From Gammaproteobacteria bacterium (lineage in GTDB: Bacteria; Pseudomonadota; Gammaproteobacteria; UBA9214): 19,793 nucleotides of DNA. The DNA lies in contig JAOUCV010000004.1 of assembly GCA_029859555.1 (NCBI GenBank), forward strand, positions 1 through 19,793. The letters are read 5' to 3'. Under the pieces are notes generated by a model. The model searched no databases, had not been told where the DNA came from, and worked only from the letters and a program-made list of their open reading frames with translations. The position numbers were made by a program, and so were the translations under genes. Of the stretch, positions 1-9,200 are shown piece by piece (positions within the stretch are counted from its first letter, which is position 1; each line of letters starts with the position of its first letter).

Positions 1-748
1 CGGTGTCCGCCGGCAGCGGGCCATCCAGGTCAATACCTTCATCACGCAGTTGCTGTATCGCCGGGATCATTGTTTCGATTTCTTCTTGCCCAAGGTGGCC
101 GCCTTCACCAGCATGCGGATTGAGCCCGCATACCTTGATATGCGGCCGTGCGATGCCAAAACGTGTTTGCAGATCCTGGTGGAGGACGCGAATGACACGT
201 TGCAGGCGTTCAGTTGTGATTAATGCACTGACCTGATGCAGCGCTACGTGCGTGGTAACCAGCGCGACGCGCAGCCCGTCGGTGGCGAGCAGCATGACGA
301 CAGTCCCGGTGCCGGTTGCCTCTGCCAGGTATTCGGTATGGCCGCTGAAGGCTATGCCGGCATCATTGATAATGCCCTTGTGTACCGGGCCGGTAACCAG
401 TGCATCAAAGCTGCCTTGCATGCAGCCTTCGATAGCGTGGTCGAGTGTGTTCAGAACGTATTGTGCATTGTTGCTGTCGAGTATGCCGCACTGTGCAGCT
501 GTTGCCATCGTTACCGGCAAAATGCACAGTTCACCGGCAGCAGAACATCGCGGCGTATCCTGTCTATCAAACAACCGGTAACGTAACGGCAGGCCAAGAG
601 TTTCAGCACGTTGTGCGAGTAACTCCAGGTCCGCGATAACAACCAGTTCGATATCCAGTTGCTGTTGTGCCAGTAACAGGCACAGGTCCGGGCCGATGCC
701 GGCCGGTTCGCCGGGAGTGAGTGCGATACGGAGAATTTTTCTGGGCAC
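1..748 (-). CDS. pdxA: 4-hydroxythreonine-4-phosphate dehydrogenase PdxA, partial (3' end outside the window)
   Basis: PdxA oxidises 4-phosphohydroxy-L-threonine, feeding pyridoxine 5'-phosphate ring formation with PdxJ in the cytoplasm. About 249 of the usual roughly 330 residues are present. Visible family motifs, in order, are the N-terminal TPGEPAGIGPD, then GPVHKGIINDAG followed by SGHTEY (a metal-ligand histidine in the family), then TTHVAL (second ligand histidine), then NPHAGEGGHLG. The third ligand histidine, in a YHDQ motif, would lie beyond the left edge. The start is GTG at 748-746. An in-frame TAA lies ten codons upstream with no ATG, GTG or TTG between, so no other standard start is possible. 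The Shine-Dalgarno is poor. The gene lies 98 bases downstream of surA on the same strand, matching the conserved surA-pdxA order, so co-transcription with surA is likely. Recognition is firm. Confidence 0.95.
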   Translation of the reverse strand, partial: MPRKILRIALTPGEPAGIGPDLCLLLAQQQLDIELVVIADLELLAQRAETLGLPLRYRLFDRQDTPRCSAAGELCILPVTMATAAQCGILDSNNAQYVLNTLDHAIEGCMQGSFDALVTGPVHKGIINDAGIAFSGHTEYLAEATGTGTVVMLLATDGLRVALVTTHVALHQVSALITTERLQRVIRVLHQDLQTRFGIARPHIKVCGLNPHAGEGGHLGQEEIETMIPAIQQLRDEGIDLDGPLPADT

Positions 749-846
749 GATAGCGTGTGTTGCGGACCTTGCAGTTTACCGTAGCAGGCTGGTTTACGGC
801 AGCGAGTCGTAACCGGTGGCGGCTGACAGGCGGATGGTTACAGACC

Positions 847-2253
847 TCATGACTCGTCGATCCTGTATTCCACGTAGGATTCATCGCGCAGACGGCGTAG
901 CCACAGGAACAGCTCTTCATCGTACTTGCGGGAGCGAATCAGCCCCCTTACCTTGGAACGCTCGAAATCCTCGGTGCTGTCATGCATGCGGCGCTCCTGC
1001 ACCTCTACAATATGCCAGCCAAACCGGGTCTTCACCGGTTTGCTGAGTTCGCCTGGCTGCAGGCTTTCAAGTGCCTCTTCAAAGGCGGGGACGGTTTCGC
1101 CCTTGTTTACCCAGCCGAGGTCGCCGCCCTTGGCTGCTGACAGGGTGTCCTGTGAATTGGCTCGCGCCAGCGTTGTAAAGTCTTCACCGCCGCGCAGGCG
1201 TGTCTCGAGTTGCTGGATCCGTATCAGTACTTCCTCATCCGAGTTGACGGTATCCGGTTTCAGCAAAATATGTCGTGCCCGTGTCTGTTCAACGAGGTGA
1301 ACTTCATCGCCACGTTTTTCCAGCATCTTGATGATATGGAAGCCACCGGAACTGCGAATCAGGTCTGAAACATCACCAACCTGCATGGTTTTTACGGAAT
1401 CAACAAACAGGCCCGGGACCTGCCCGAGGCTGCGCCAGCCGATGTCGCCACCTTCCAGCGCTGTCTGACCATCCGATTCGGCAATGGCAATTTCGGAAAA
1501 GTCTTCACCACCACGCAGGCGCGCAAGGATGTTGTCGGCGCGCTGCTCGGCTGCCTGGATCTCCTCGGGGCTGGCCGCTTCGGGGATGGCGACCAGGATA
1601 TGTGAAAGGTGGTATTCAACATCGCTCTGACCGCTGGCTTTCAGCATGGCCAGCAGATTGTCGACTTCCTGGTCGGTGATCTTGATACGGCTGGCAACCA
1701 TCTGCCTGCGTACCTGCTGGATGATCAGTTGCTTACGGAGGTTTTCGCGAAATTGATTGTAATCATAGCCGTCGCTCCCCAGTATGTCCCTGAACTCGGT
1801 CAGTGACATATTGTTTTCTTTTGCAAGATCCTGTATCTCGCTGTTGAGCATGCTGTCACTGACTGAAATACCGTTATCGGCTGCAATCTGCAGTTGCAGG
1901 GAGTCGACAACCAGCCTCTCCAGAACCTGTTTTACCAGTACCGCATGCTCGGGTACGGGGGTGCCTTTTGCGCTCAATTGCTTGATGACTTCGTCGATGG
2001 CGTCTTCCAGTTCGCTTGACAGGATAACGTCGTTGTTGGCGATGGCAACCAGCCGGTTCAGCGGATATTGCTGACGCTGTTCGGTGTGGCCCGGTATCAG
2101 GTCCGGCACAAAATCCGGTGCGACCACGAATTCAGGTTCGCTGGCCCGGTAACCTGAAGGATCCAGGGTGATTTCCGGAACTTGTTCTTCTGCGCCCGCG
2201 AAGCAGGCTGCCAGTAACAGGGCAGGGGATAACAGACGTGCTAAATACTTCAT
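847..2253 (-). CDS. surA: Periplasmic chaperone and peptidyl-prolyl isomerase SurA, possibly lipid-anchored
   Basis: SurA escorts unfolded outer-membrane proteins, including LptD, across the periplasm to the BAM complex. At 468 residues it is longer than the roughly 430 of E. coli. The layout is: signal sequence about 1-21; acidic, proline-containing linker about 22-60; SurA N-terminal chaperone domain about 63-210 (LVAIANNDVILSSEL matches the usual start of the mature protein); first parvulin domain about 213-314 (HLSHILV, GGDIGW, GGFHIIKM); second parvulin domain about 323-422 (ARHILLK, GGDLGW, FGWHIVEV); C-terminal helix to 468. The signal sequence ends LLLAACFAGAEE. LAAC fits a lipobox with Cys17, but AGA before EE also fits signal peptidase I, so anchoring is uncertain. 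The gene starts 24 bases after lptD and stops with TGA overlapping an ATG (ATGA). No strong ribosome binding site is visible, consistent with translation from a shared lptD transcript. Confidence 0.96.
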   Translation of the reverse strand: MKYLARLLSPALLLAACFAGAEEQVPEITLDPSGYRASEPEFVVAPDFVPDLIPGHTEQRQQYPLNRLVAIANNDVILSSELEDAIDEVIKQLSAKGTPVPEHAVLVKQVLERLVVDSLQLQIAADNGISVSDSMLNSEIQDLAKENNMSLTEFRDILGSDGYDYNQFRENLRKQLIIQQVRRQMVASRIKITDQEVDNLLAMLKASGQSDVEYHLSHILVAIPEAASPEEIQAAEQRADNILARLRGGEDFSEIAIAESDGQTALEGGDIGWRSLGQVPGLFVDSVKTMQVGDVSDLIRSSGGFHIIKMLEKRGDEVHLVEQTRARHILLKPDTVNSDEEVLIRIQQLETRLRGGEDFTTLARANSQDTLSAAKGGDLGWVNKGETVPAFEEALESLQPGELSKPVKTRFGWHIVEVQERRMHDSTEDFERSKVRGLIRSRKYDEELFLWLRRLRDESYVEYRIDES

Positions 2254-2277
2254 GTGTAATAACTCGTTAAAAACAGA

Positions 2278-4947
2278 TCAGTAGCTTGATTCGTAGCCTA
2301 GGATACCATGTTCGAGGGCGCTATCGACCTTCTTGCCCAGTCTGCCCAGGCCCTTGAGTTCCAGTTGAAAAAAGATCGCCGTATTGCGGCTGTCGCTGTC
2401 ATCATTTATGTAACTGCGACCCACAAGCTGCGCGCCCCAGCAACAGCTCTCATAACCCAGACCCGCCAGCGTCTCAATAGTTTCCCTGTCATTGAGTGAG
2501 TAATACCAGCGGCCTACCATGTGCCATGACTGGCTTAGCGGCCAGAGGAAGGAAATATCGGTTTGTTCCTGGATATCGTCGCGGTAACGATAGGCCAGGT
2601 TGATGAGCTTGCGGGGGCCGGCACGGTATTGCAGGTGCTGGTCACTGCGTGCGGTACTTGAGCTGTGCGGGTTCCATTGCAACTCGGATTTGGCCGTCCA
2701 GTTGCGCGCCAGGTTAAGTGTTATCTCGCCAACTATATTGGAACTGTCGTCAGTTTCTACGGGTTCATCCGGCAGGGTGACATTGCGATCACTGAAATAA
2801 AACAGTGAGCCAAGGCTGGCACTGAAGCGTTGTACTCCATTATCGGGGTCCAGAAAGCGGGTCGTCAGTGCAACGGCCACCTGGTTGGCATCACCCATGC
2901 GATCCGGACCGCTGAAGCGATTTTCGCGAAACAGGGTCCAGAAGTTGAAGTCGTAGTCACCGGTATCAAACACCGGGATATCGTCCTGGTTCTTGTCGGG
3001 TACGTACAGGTAGAACAGGCGCGGTTCCAGTGTCTGCACAAAGCTGGTATCACCCCAGTGACTGCTGCGTTCAAAAAAGGTACCGGCATCCAGGCTGACC
3101 ACGGGGGTGGTACGGGAAGGACTGTTGTCTTCATCGTTCGAGGTGTTATCCAGGTCGTAGGCGGTATGTCGCAGGCTGACAGCCGGGTCAAGATACCAGG
3201 CAGCACGGTGTACCGGCAGACTGACACGCGGTTGCAGGTCGACGCGTGTGCCCTTGATGATATCACCGTCGCTGTGGGTGAAATAATTGGCCTCGGCACG
3301 GGTGCTGAATTTAAGCCCGAGCAGACGACTTTCCGGTGCCGCGTTGAAGACCACCTGTGGCAGTTGCTTGTAGGGTTTGTCCGCGCGTGTCAGTGCCGGG
3401 TCAACCGTCTGGAAATCCTGTAGCTTCAGTCCCAGGCCCCAAAAGCTGCCATGATAGTTGGCCTCGGCGGTGCGCTCCAGGTTCGACTGGCTGGCCTTGA
3501 CCAGGCTGCTGCCAAGATCTTCGAAGTAGCGGTCATCCGAGACATTGCTGGCGACTACGCTGGTCTGTAAGCGTGGCCACGGGTTGCCGTAGTGTTCGAT
3601 GGCAACCAGGCTGCGATCCTCGTTATTAAAACGGTCGTCGGAGGGCAGGTATTCAGCGCTGAGTGTGCCTTCGTTATGTTTGTTAAGGTAACGCATTTCG
3701 CCACCCAGCATCAGGCCGCGATCGCTCATGTAACGCGGGGTAATGATCGCGTCTTTGTCAGGTGCAATGTTCCAGTAGTACGGTACGCTGATATCAGCGC
3801 CGGTTTCTTCGGTATGTCCAATCTTGGGAGCCAGCAGACCGGAGCGGCGGCGGTCATCAATCGGAAATGTAATGTACGGTGTATAGAGAATAGGCACACC
3901 CTTGAAGGCCAGTTTTGCATTGCGCGCGGTGCCGATCCCTTCGGCGCGGTCAAGATCGACTTCTTTTGCCGTGAGTTCCCAGTCATGGTTATCGGGCGGG
4001 CAGGTAGTGTAGGACGCCTGCTGCAGATGCTGGTTATCGCGGTCCTTCAGATCAAGCACACTGGCAGTGCCGCGGCCATGGGCCTCGGTCAGGGTATAGG
4101 TAATGTTATTGAGGTTGCCCTGTTCCACATCCGGATAGAGTGTTGCGTCCTGGCCATCGATAATCAGGCCTGGAGCGGTGAAGCGGATATCACCCTCGGC
4201 GGTCAGTTCATTTTTATCCTGCCGGTAGGTGATGGTGCTGGCCTCCAGTCGTTGCGGTCCGTAAAGCACCACGGCATTACCATCCAGGGTGTAGATATTG
4301 CCGTCACTGGCCTGTGCGCTGTCTGCCTGCAGATCTATTTCATCAGGGTTTGTTGTTTGCGGGTTCACGGGTGACTGCGGGAACGGCGGGCACAGTGCCC
4401 AGCGATCAGTATCCGCATCCTGTGTGCGGGAATGCCTCATTTTACTGGCTTGAGGTATCAGGTGCGATTCTGCTGTTGCGCTCACCGGTGGCGCTGTAAC
4501 TACCGGGCTGGACGTTGCGGCGGGTGCTGTTGCCGGTGTTGCATCCAGTGTGTCAGGCAGATCTTCTGTGCTAACCGGTTTCTCCGCAGGCGTGTCAGTT
4601 GTGGCTGTTGTAACCACTGTGTCCGTTGTGTCCGTTGTATCCGTTGTATCCGTTGTATCCGGGGTTAGCGGAACAGTTGGCACAGGCGCTGCGAATAATT
4701 TCGTTTCCTCCGGGACGGGGGCAACTATTTCGCTGTCATCGGTGTCGGTCTCTTCAGGTATGAGTAAATTGTCATCCGCCGGGATGACCTCCGGTGGTGC
4801 AGGGGTGGTGCATTCCCACAAGCCATTCGGCTGCTCGGCGCATTGCCAGCCGGCCTCCGCGGTGGCGCCGATGGCCGTCAGCAGGGCGATGATGACCCAC
4901 TGAAAGGGCGTGCGCAGGCGCAAGTCAGTAAAGGCTGGCAAGCGCAT
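2278..4947 (-). CDS. lptD: LPS-assembly protein LptD (outer-membrane barrel)
   Basis: LptD, with the lipoprotein LptE, inserts lipopolysaccharide into the outer leaflet of the outer membrane. The 889-residue product is close to the Pseudomonas-type length and longer than the 784 of E. coli. It has a signal peptide (about 1-32, cut near AEA), a low-complexity Thr/Pro/Asp linker (about 47-200), the OstA-type jellyroll domain (about 203-345, containing LDGNAVVLYGPQRLEA and AEGDIRF), and the barrel (LYTPYITFPIDDRRRSGLLAPKIG onward). Cysteines are at 36, 46, 186, 316, 835 and 836. Cys316 (YTTCPP) and the vicinal pair 835-836 (SCCW) match E. coli Cys173 and Cys724-725. Cys186 or one of the N-terminal WQC/WEC cysteines must supply the equivalent of Cys31. 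The linker holds a (TTD)n tract encoded by tandem repeats. The gene is divergent from the RND genes across 131 bases. The start ATG lacks a clear Shine-Dalgarno. Confidence 0.96.
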   Translation of the reverse strand: MRLPAFTDLRLRTPFQWVIIALLTAIGATAEAGWQCAEQPNGLWECTTPAPPEVIPADDNLLIPEETDTDDSEIVAPVPEETKLFAAPVPTVPLTPDTTDTTDTTDTTDTVVTTATTDTPAEKPVSTEDLPDTLDATPATAPAATSSPVVTAPPVSATAESHLIPQASKMRHSRTQDADTDRWALCPPFPQSPVNPQTTNPDEIDLQADSAQASDGNIYTLDGNAVVLYGPQRLEASTITYRQDKNELTAEGDIRFTAPGLIIDGQDATLYPDVEQGNLNNITYTLTEAHGRGTASVLDLKDRDNQHLQQASYTTCPPDNHDWELTAKEVDLDRAEGIGTARNAKLAFKGVPILYTPYITFPIDDRRRSGLLAPKIGHTEETGADISVPYYWNIAPDKDAIITPRYMSDRGLMLGGEMRYLNKHNEGTLSAEYLPSDDRFNNEDRSLVAIEHYGNPWPRLQTSVVASNVSDDRYFEDLGSSLVKASQSNLERTAEANYHGSFWGLGLKLQDFQTVDPALTRADKPYKQLPQVVFNAAPESRLLGLKFSTRAEANYFTHSDGDIIKGTRVDLQPRVSLPVHRAAWYLDPAVSLRHTAYDLDNTSNDEDNSPSRTTPVVSLDAGTFFERSSHWGDTSFVQTLEPRLFYLYVPDKNQDDIPVFDTGDYDFNFWTLFRENRFSGPDRMGDANQVAVALTTRFLDPDNGVQRFSASLGSLFYFSDRNVTLPDEPVETDDSSNIVGEITLNLARNWTAKSELQWNPHSSSTARSDQHLQYRAGPRKLINLAYRYRDDIQEQTDISFLWPLSQSWHMVGRWYYSLNDRETIETLAGLGYESCCWGAQLVGRSYINDDSDSRNTAIFFQLELKGLGRLGKKVDSALEHGILGYESSY
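4619..4663. repeat. Nine-base tandem repeat (about 5 units) inside lptD
   Basis: Five consecutive nine-base units read on the plus strand as GTGTCCGTT, GTGTCCGTT, GTATCCGTT, GTATCCGTT and GTATCCGGG; the last diverges in its final two bases. On the lptD strand they encode a Thr-Thr-Asp tract at about residues 96-110 of the linker between the signal peptide and the jellyroll domain. The unit length is a multiple of three, so copy-number change would lengthen or shorten the linker without a frameshift. Confidence 0.9.
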
Positions 4948-5042
4948 GGTGTGCGTGACAATTATGGTCGCTTTTGGTCATGTGAGCTGTGTGAGCCGCT
5001 TTTGGTGTGGCAGATAGCTGGCGGGCGCGAGGTAAAATCGCA

Positions 5043-5074
5043 TAGAATGGCTTTAACTTCAAACAATTTATAAT
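5043..5074 (+). promoter_or_regulatory. Candidate promoter -10 elements for the RND efflux operon
   Basis: The lptD/efflux intergenic region is 131 bases. It holds a perfect TATAAT at 5069-5074 and a near-consensus TAGAAT at 5043-5048, with TAAAAT further up at 5033-5038. No good TTGACA lies at 16-18 bases upstream of any of them. Use of the perfect box would start the transcript at about 5081, on top of the GTG start codon at 5079, giving an essentially leaderless mRNA. Use of the upstream box would give a leader of about 25 bases. No convincing operator palindrome was seen. Confidence 0.45.
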
Positions 5075-5078
5075 CAGT

Positions 5079-6257
5079 GTGTTATCTATCAAGTCACCTG
5101 CCCAGATTGCTGTTCTGCTGGCCCTTGCGAGCCTCGTCGTGCTATTGCTGCTGACCGCTCCGGACAAGGACCCGGAGCTGCAACAGGTCATGGTACCCGG
5201 GGTCAGGGTCGCCGCTGTCGGTTTGCATGACCTGGTGCCCGCCGAGGTTGTCAGTGGCCGGCTGGATCCCGCCCGGCGCGCTGCAATGCATTTTGAATTA
5301 TCCGGCCAGATCGAGTCGCGTCCGGTTGAGCCCGGGCAACGGGTCCGGCAGGATGAGCTGCTGTTGTCACTGGCATCCGGCGATTACGGGGATGCCCTCA
5401 TCGAGGCCGAAGCCCGGCTGGCACAGGAATCCCGGGATATAGAACGTGACCGTGAGCTGTTGACGCTGTCGAAGCGTAACTACGGCTTGCAGCAGAATGA
5501 CCTCGAGCGGCTTGACAAGCTGGGTGCAGAGTCGCTGGTGTCACAGTCACTGCTTGACGAGGCCCGTATCAAGTTACTGCAACTGCAGGCTGAAGTTGCC
5601 CGACTCAAATCGAGTGTTGCCTCTGCGGAGTCGCGAATTGCCCTGAAGCAGGCGGAGCGTAACCGTGCCGCCCGCAACCTGGCGCGTACACAATTGCTGG
5701 CGCCTTTTGCAGGCAGTGTTAATGCCGTGGAAGGGCAGATCGGTGATTATGTGACGCCCGGCGATATGATTGCCGAGTTGATTGATACCTCGTCACTGGA
5801 CCTTTATGTCGAAGTGCGTGGCAATGTCGCGCAGTCTTTAGCGCAGGGCGATACCGTTGACGTGGTGGTTGATGGTGCGACACTGCCCGGCAAGGTTATT
5901 GCCTTTCAGATCGATCCGGACCCGGTCACCTTTACGCATGCCCTGCGTGTGCGCGTGGCAGGCGCGTCAGTGCGGCCGGGGCAGGTTGCACAGGTACGCT
6001 TGCCGCTGCGTGAATTGAACAAGGTGACGGCCGTGCCGGTGACCGCTGTTTTGTATGATGAAGGCCAGACCTTTGTTTTTCGACTGGACGGCGACACACT
6101 GGTGATGTCAGCGGTGACACTGGGTGAACGTGTCGGCGACTTGCAGGTGGTTCAGCGGGGTGTTGATGCCAGTGACCGTATTGTGACACATAATGTTTCG
6201 GCGCTCAGTGACGGTCAGAAGGTGCGCGTCATCGCCAGTGAACCTGTAACCGAATAG
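5079..6257 (+). CDS. RND efflux periplasmic adaptor subunit (membrane fusion protein)
   Basis: This protein links an inner-membrane RND pump to an outer-membrane channel. The 392 residues comprise a membrane anchor at about 9-27 (Ile/Val/Leu-rich, no lipobox), the first half of the lipoyl domain about 72-103 (ELSGQIESRPVEPGQRVRQ), an alpha-helical coiled-coil hairpin about 104-205 (rich in Glu, Arg and Leu heptads), the second lipoyl half about 206-238 (LLAPFAGSVNAVEGQIGDYV), then beta-barrel and membrane-proximal domains to the C-terminus. The start is GTG at 5079. The in-frame TAG at 5043-5045 with no standard start after it rules out a longer protein. No Shine-Dalgarno is present, so the start is a little unusual. 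The pump gene follows after 28 bases, so this is a two-gene operon. The substrate cannot be told from sequence. Confidence 0.9.
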   Translation: MLSIKSPAQIAVLLALASLVVLLLLTAPDKDPELQQVMVPGVRVAAVGLHDLVPAEVVSGRLDPARRAAMHFELSGQIESRPVEPGQRVRQDELLLSLASGDYGDALIEAEARLAQESRDIERDRELLTLSKRNYGLQQNDLERLDKLGAESLVSQSLLDEARIKLLQLQAEVARLKSSVASAESRIALKQAERNRAARNLARTQLLAPFAGSVNAVEGQIGDYVTPGDMIAELIDTSSLDLYVEVRGNVAQSLAQGDTVDVVVDGATLPGKVIAFQIDPDPVTFTHALRVRVAGASVRPGQVAQVRLPLRELNKVTAVPVTAVLYDEGQTFVFRLDGDTLVMSAVTLGERVGDLQVVQRGVDASDRIVTHNVSALSDGQKVRVIASEPVTE

Positions 6258-6285
6258 TACAGCCCATCTTTTACCCGGACACTCC

Positions 6286-9200
6286 ATGCCGCTGATACGG
6301 TTCTCCATCAATAATCCGCTGATCACCAACCTCATGTTGATGATCGTGGTGATTCTCGGCGTACTGTCATGGCGTTCCATGCCGCAGGAGATGTTTCCGA
6401 CGGTTGAAATGGATGTCGTCACGGTGAGTGTCGAGTTCGAGGGTGCTTCGCCAGAGGAAGTAGAACGCCAGATAGCTATTCCACTGGAAGAAGAGTTTGA
6501 CGGCATGGCTGACAATGACGTCATGAGTTCGACCAGCAATGAGGGTATGGCTTCTCTCATGATCAAGCTGAAATCGGGTACCGATGTCGACCAGTATATG
6601 CGCGACGCGCAGACGGCGCTTGACCAGATAACCGATTTGCCGAACGAGGCGGAAGAGCCGGAGCTGGTCAGGGTAAAGGCGCGCTTCCCGGTTATCAGTT
6701 TGAGTCTCTATGGTGATGTGGCGCGCGGTTATCTGTATGACGAGGCTGATCGTATCAAGCAACGCATGGCGAAGATTCCGGGCGTTGCCAGTGTCGGTAT
6801 CGCCGGTAACCGCGAATGGGAGTTGTGGGTCGAGGTGGATCCTTTTGTGCTGGCTGCACACCAGGTGTCACTGGGGCAGGTCATGTCGGCGATACGCGGG
6901 AATTTACGTGATTTGCCGGGCGGCTCATTGAAGGCCAGTGAAGGTGACATCCTGTTGCGGGGCAAGGGGGTAGCGCCAAAACCTGAAGAGATTGCAGGAA
7001 TCAGTGTGCGTAGCAATAAGCGCGGTGGCCAGCTGCGCCTGGGAGAGATTGCTGACATCGAACTGCGGCTTGAAGAGGCGCAAACGATAGGGCGCTTTAA
7101 CGGTCAGCCTTCGGTGAATATGACGGTGACCAAAACCGCAGAGTCATCTACCATCGATGTCGCGGATGCCACGCGCGAGTTTGCTGAACAGCTGCGCAAG
7201 GAGTTGCCGCCGTCAATCAAGGTCGGTATGTATAACGACCTGTCGGTGTATGTGAAAACACGCCTGAACACGGTCAAGTCATCCGGGCTGGTAGGTCTGT
7301 TCCTGGTATTGCTGTCGCTATACCTGTTTCTGAATTTCCGGGTTGCACTCATTACAGCGATGGGTATCCCGATATCTTTCCTGTTTGCCGTAATCGCCAT
7401 CTACTATCTCGGTTACACCATTAACATGGTGTCGTTATTTGCCTTTCTGATCGCCCTCGGCCTGATTGTTGACGATGCCATTATTGTTACAGAGAACATG
7501 TATCGCCATATGGAAATGGGCAAGCCGGCGCATGAGGCGGCGCGTATTGGTGCGCGGGAAGTGCTGTGGCCGGTGGTGGCAAGTACCGCCACCACGGTGG
7601 CTGCGTTCTTGCCGATGTTTGCCATCAAGGGCGTCATGGGTGCGTTTATTGCCGTGATTCCGGTGGTTGTCAGTGCTTCGTTGCTGGGCTCGCTGTGGGA
7701 GGCCTTCGGTGTGTTGCCGTCACATGCTGCCGAGTTGTTACGTACTTCGGACAAGGGTACGCGGACACACGAGCGCCGGGTTGACTGGAGTGCATTACTG
7801 GAGCATTACATAGGCTGGTTGCGCAGTGCACTGGCACATCGTTATTTTGTGGCGCTGCTGAGTATCGGCATATTGATGATAGCGCTGGTGTTTGCAGTCA
7901 CGCGCATTCCATTTCAGTTGTTTGACGAGGTCGATATCGGCCAGTTTTTTATTAATGCCGAGGCACCGCAAACCTACAGCCTTGAAGATACCGCCCTGCT
8001 GGCTGAGAAAATGGAAGACATCGTACTTGAGTCAATGGATGAGGAAGATCTCGATACGTTACTGACCAACGTCGGTGTGAGCTTTATCGACTTCAATCGT
8101 TTCCAGGTGGGCAGTCACTATATTCAGCTGGTTGTTGATTTGCAGAAGGCACAACCGGATGGATTTATTGAACGTTATATAACGCCGCTGGTAAGCCTGA
8201 AGTTTGCCTGGGAAGGCACGCGCACCCGGCCAACGGAAGATATTATTAGCGAGTTGCGCGAAAAACTGCAGGCGGTTGCCGGTGTGCGTCGTATCGCAAT
8301 ACAACGGCCGCAGGGCGGACCGGCAGGAGCGGACCTGGAGGTCGGTGTTACCGGTCCGGATGTAGATGTGTTGCGGCTACAGGCGGACCACCTGGCCGAA
8401 TACCTGCAACGCCTGCCGGGTGTGCATGATGTGCGCCATAACCTGGAAGTCGGCAAGCTCGAGTACCAGTATTCGCTGAACTCGCGCGGCAAGGAGCTCG
8501 GCATCAGCCAGAACCAACTGGCCGACGCGGTGCGCACCGGGTTTCTGGGTGTTGAGGCTGTGCATGTCACGCTGGATAACAAGCGGGTGCCGGTACGCGT
8601 GATTTATCCGGAGACCATTCGCTACGGCAATGACCTGGAGCGACTGCCGATTGTGCTGGACGACGGCCGCCTGGTGTATCTGGGAGACGTGGCAGAGATT
8701 ACTGCCGGCCGCGGCATGAATACCATCAGTCGTCGTGATACCCGTCGCCTTGGACTGGTGACTGCCGATGTCGATGGAGCGGTTATTACACCACTTGAAG
8801 TGACCGGTCTGCTGCAGGCTGAGTTTGCTGATATTGGAGCAAGCTTGCCCGGCTATGAGTTGTTGTTTCTCGGTGAGAAAAAAGATGCCTCGGAATCCTT
8901 TGATGGCATGCGCGATGCGTTGCTGATTTCGGCGGTACTGATCTTCTTCATCCTGGCGGCACTGTTTCGTTCCATGCTGGACCCGCTGGTGGTTATGTTT
9001 GCTATTCCCTTTGGTTTGATCGGAGTGGTGTTTGGCCATGTCCTGTTTGGCTATAACCTGCAGTTTCTGTCAGCGATCGGTTTTCTTGCATTGACCGGTA
9101 TCCTGGTGAATGACTCCCTGATTCTGGTTAGCTTTGCCAAGCGCATGCGCGGCGAGGGCATGGATCGTATTGAAGCCATGATTGAAGCCGGTCGGGTACG

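Noticed and set aside
794..850. An 18-codon minus-strand frame whose ATG overlaps the surA stop codon (ATGA).
   Set aside because: The overlap looks like translational coupling, but the peptide is very short, has no recognisable features, and ends 45 bases before pdxA; chance is the better explanation.
4550..4903. A 117-codon plus-strand frame rich in Val-Ser repeats, opposite lptD.
   Set aside because: It is the antisense reading of the lptD tandem repeat and linker; lptD is clearly the coding strand.
4948..5078. A sigma-E promoter for lptD on the minus strand, as known in E. coli.
   Set aside because: No GGAACTT-like -35 with a properly spaced TCTGA-like -10 could be found on that strand; only weak partial matches.
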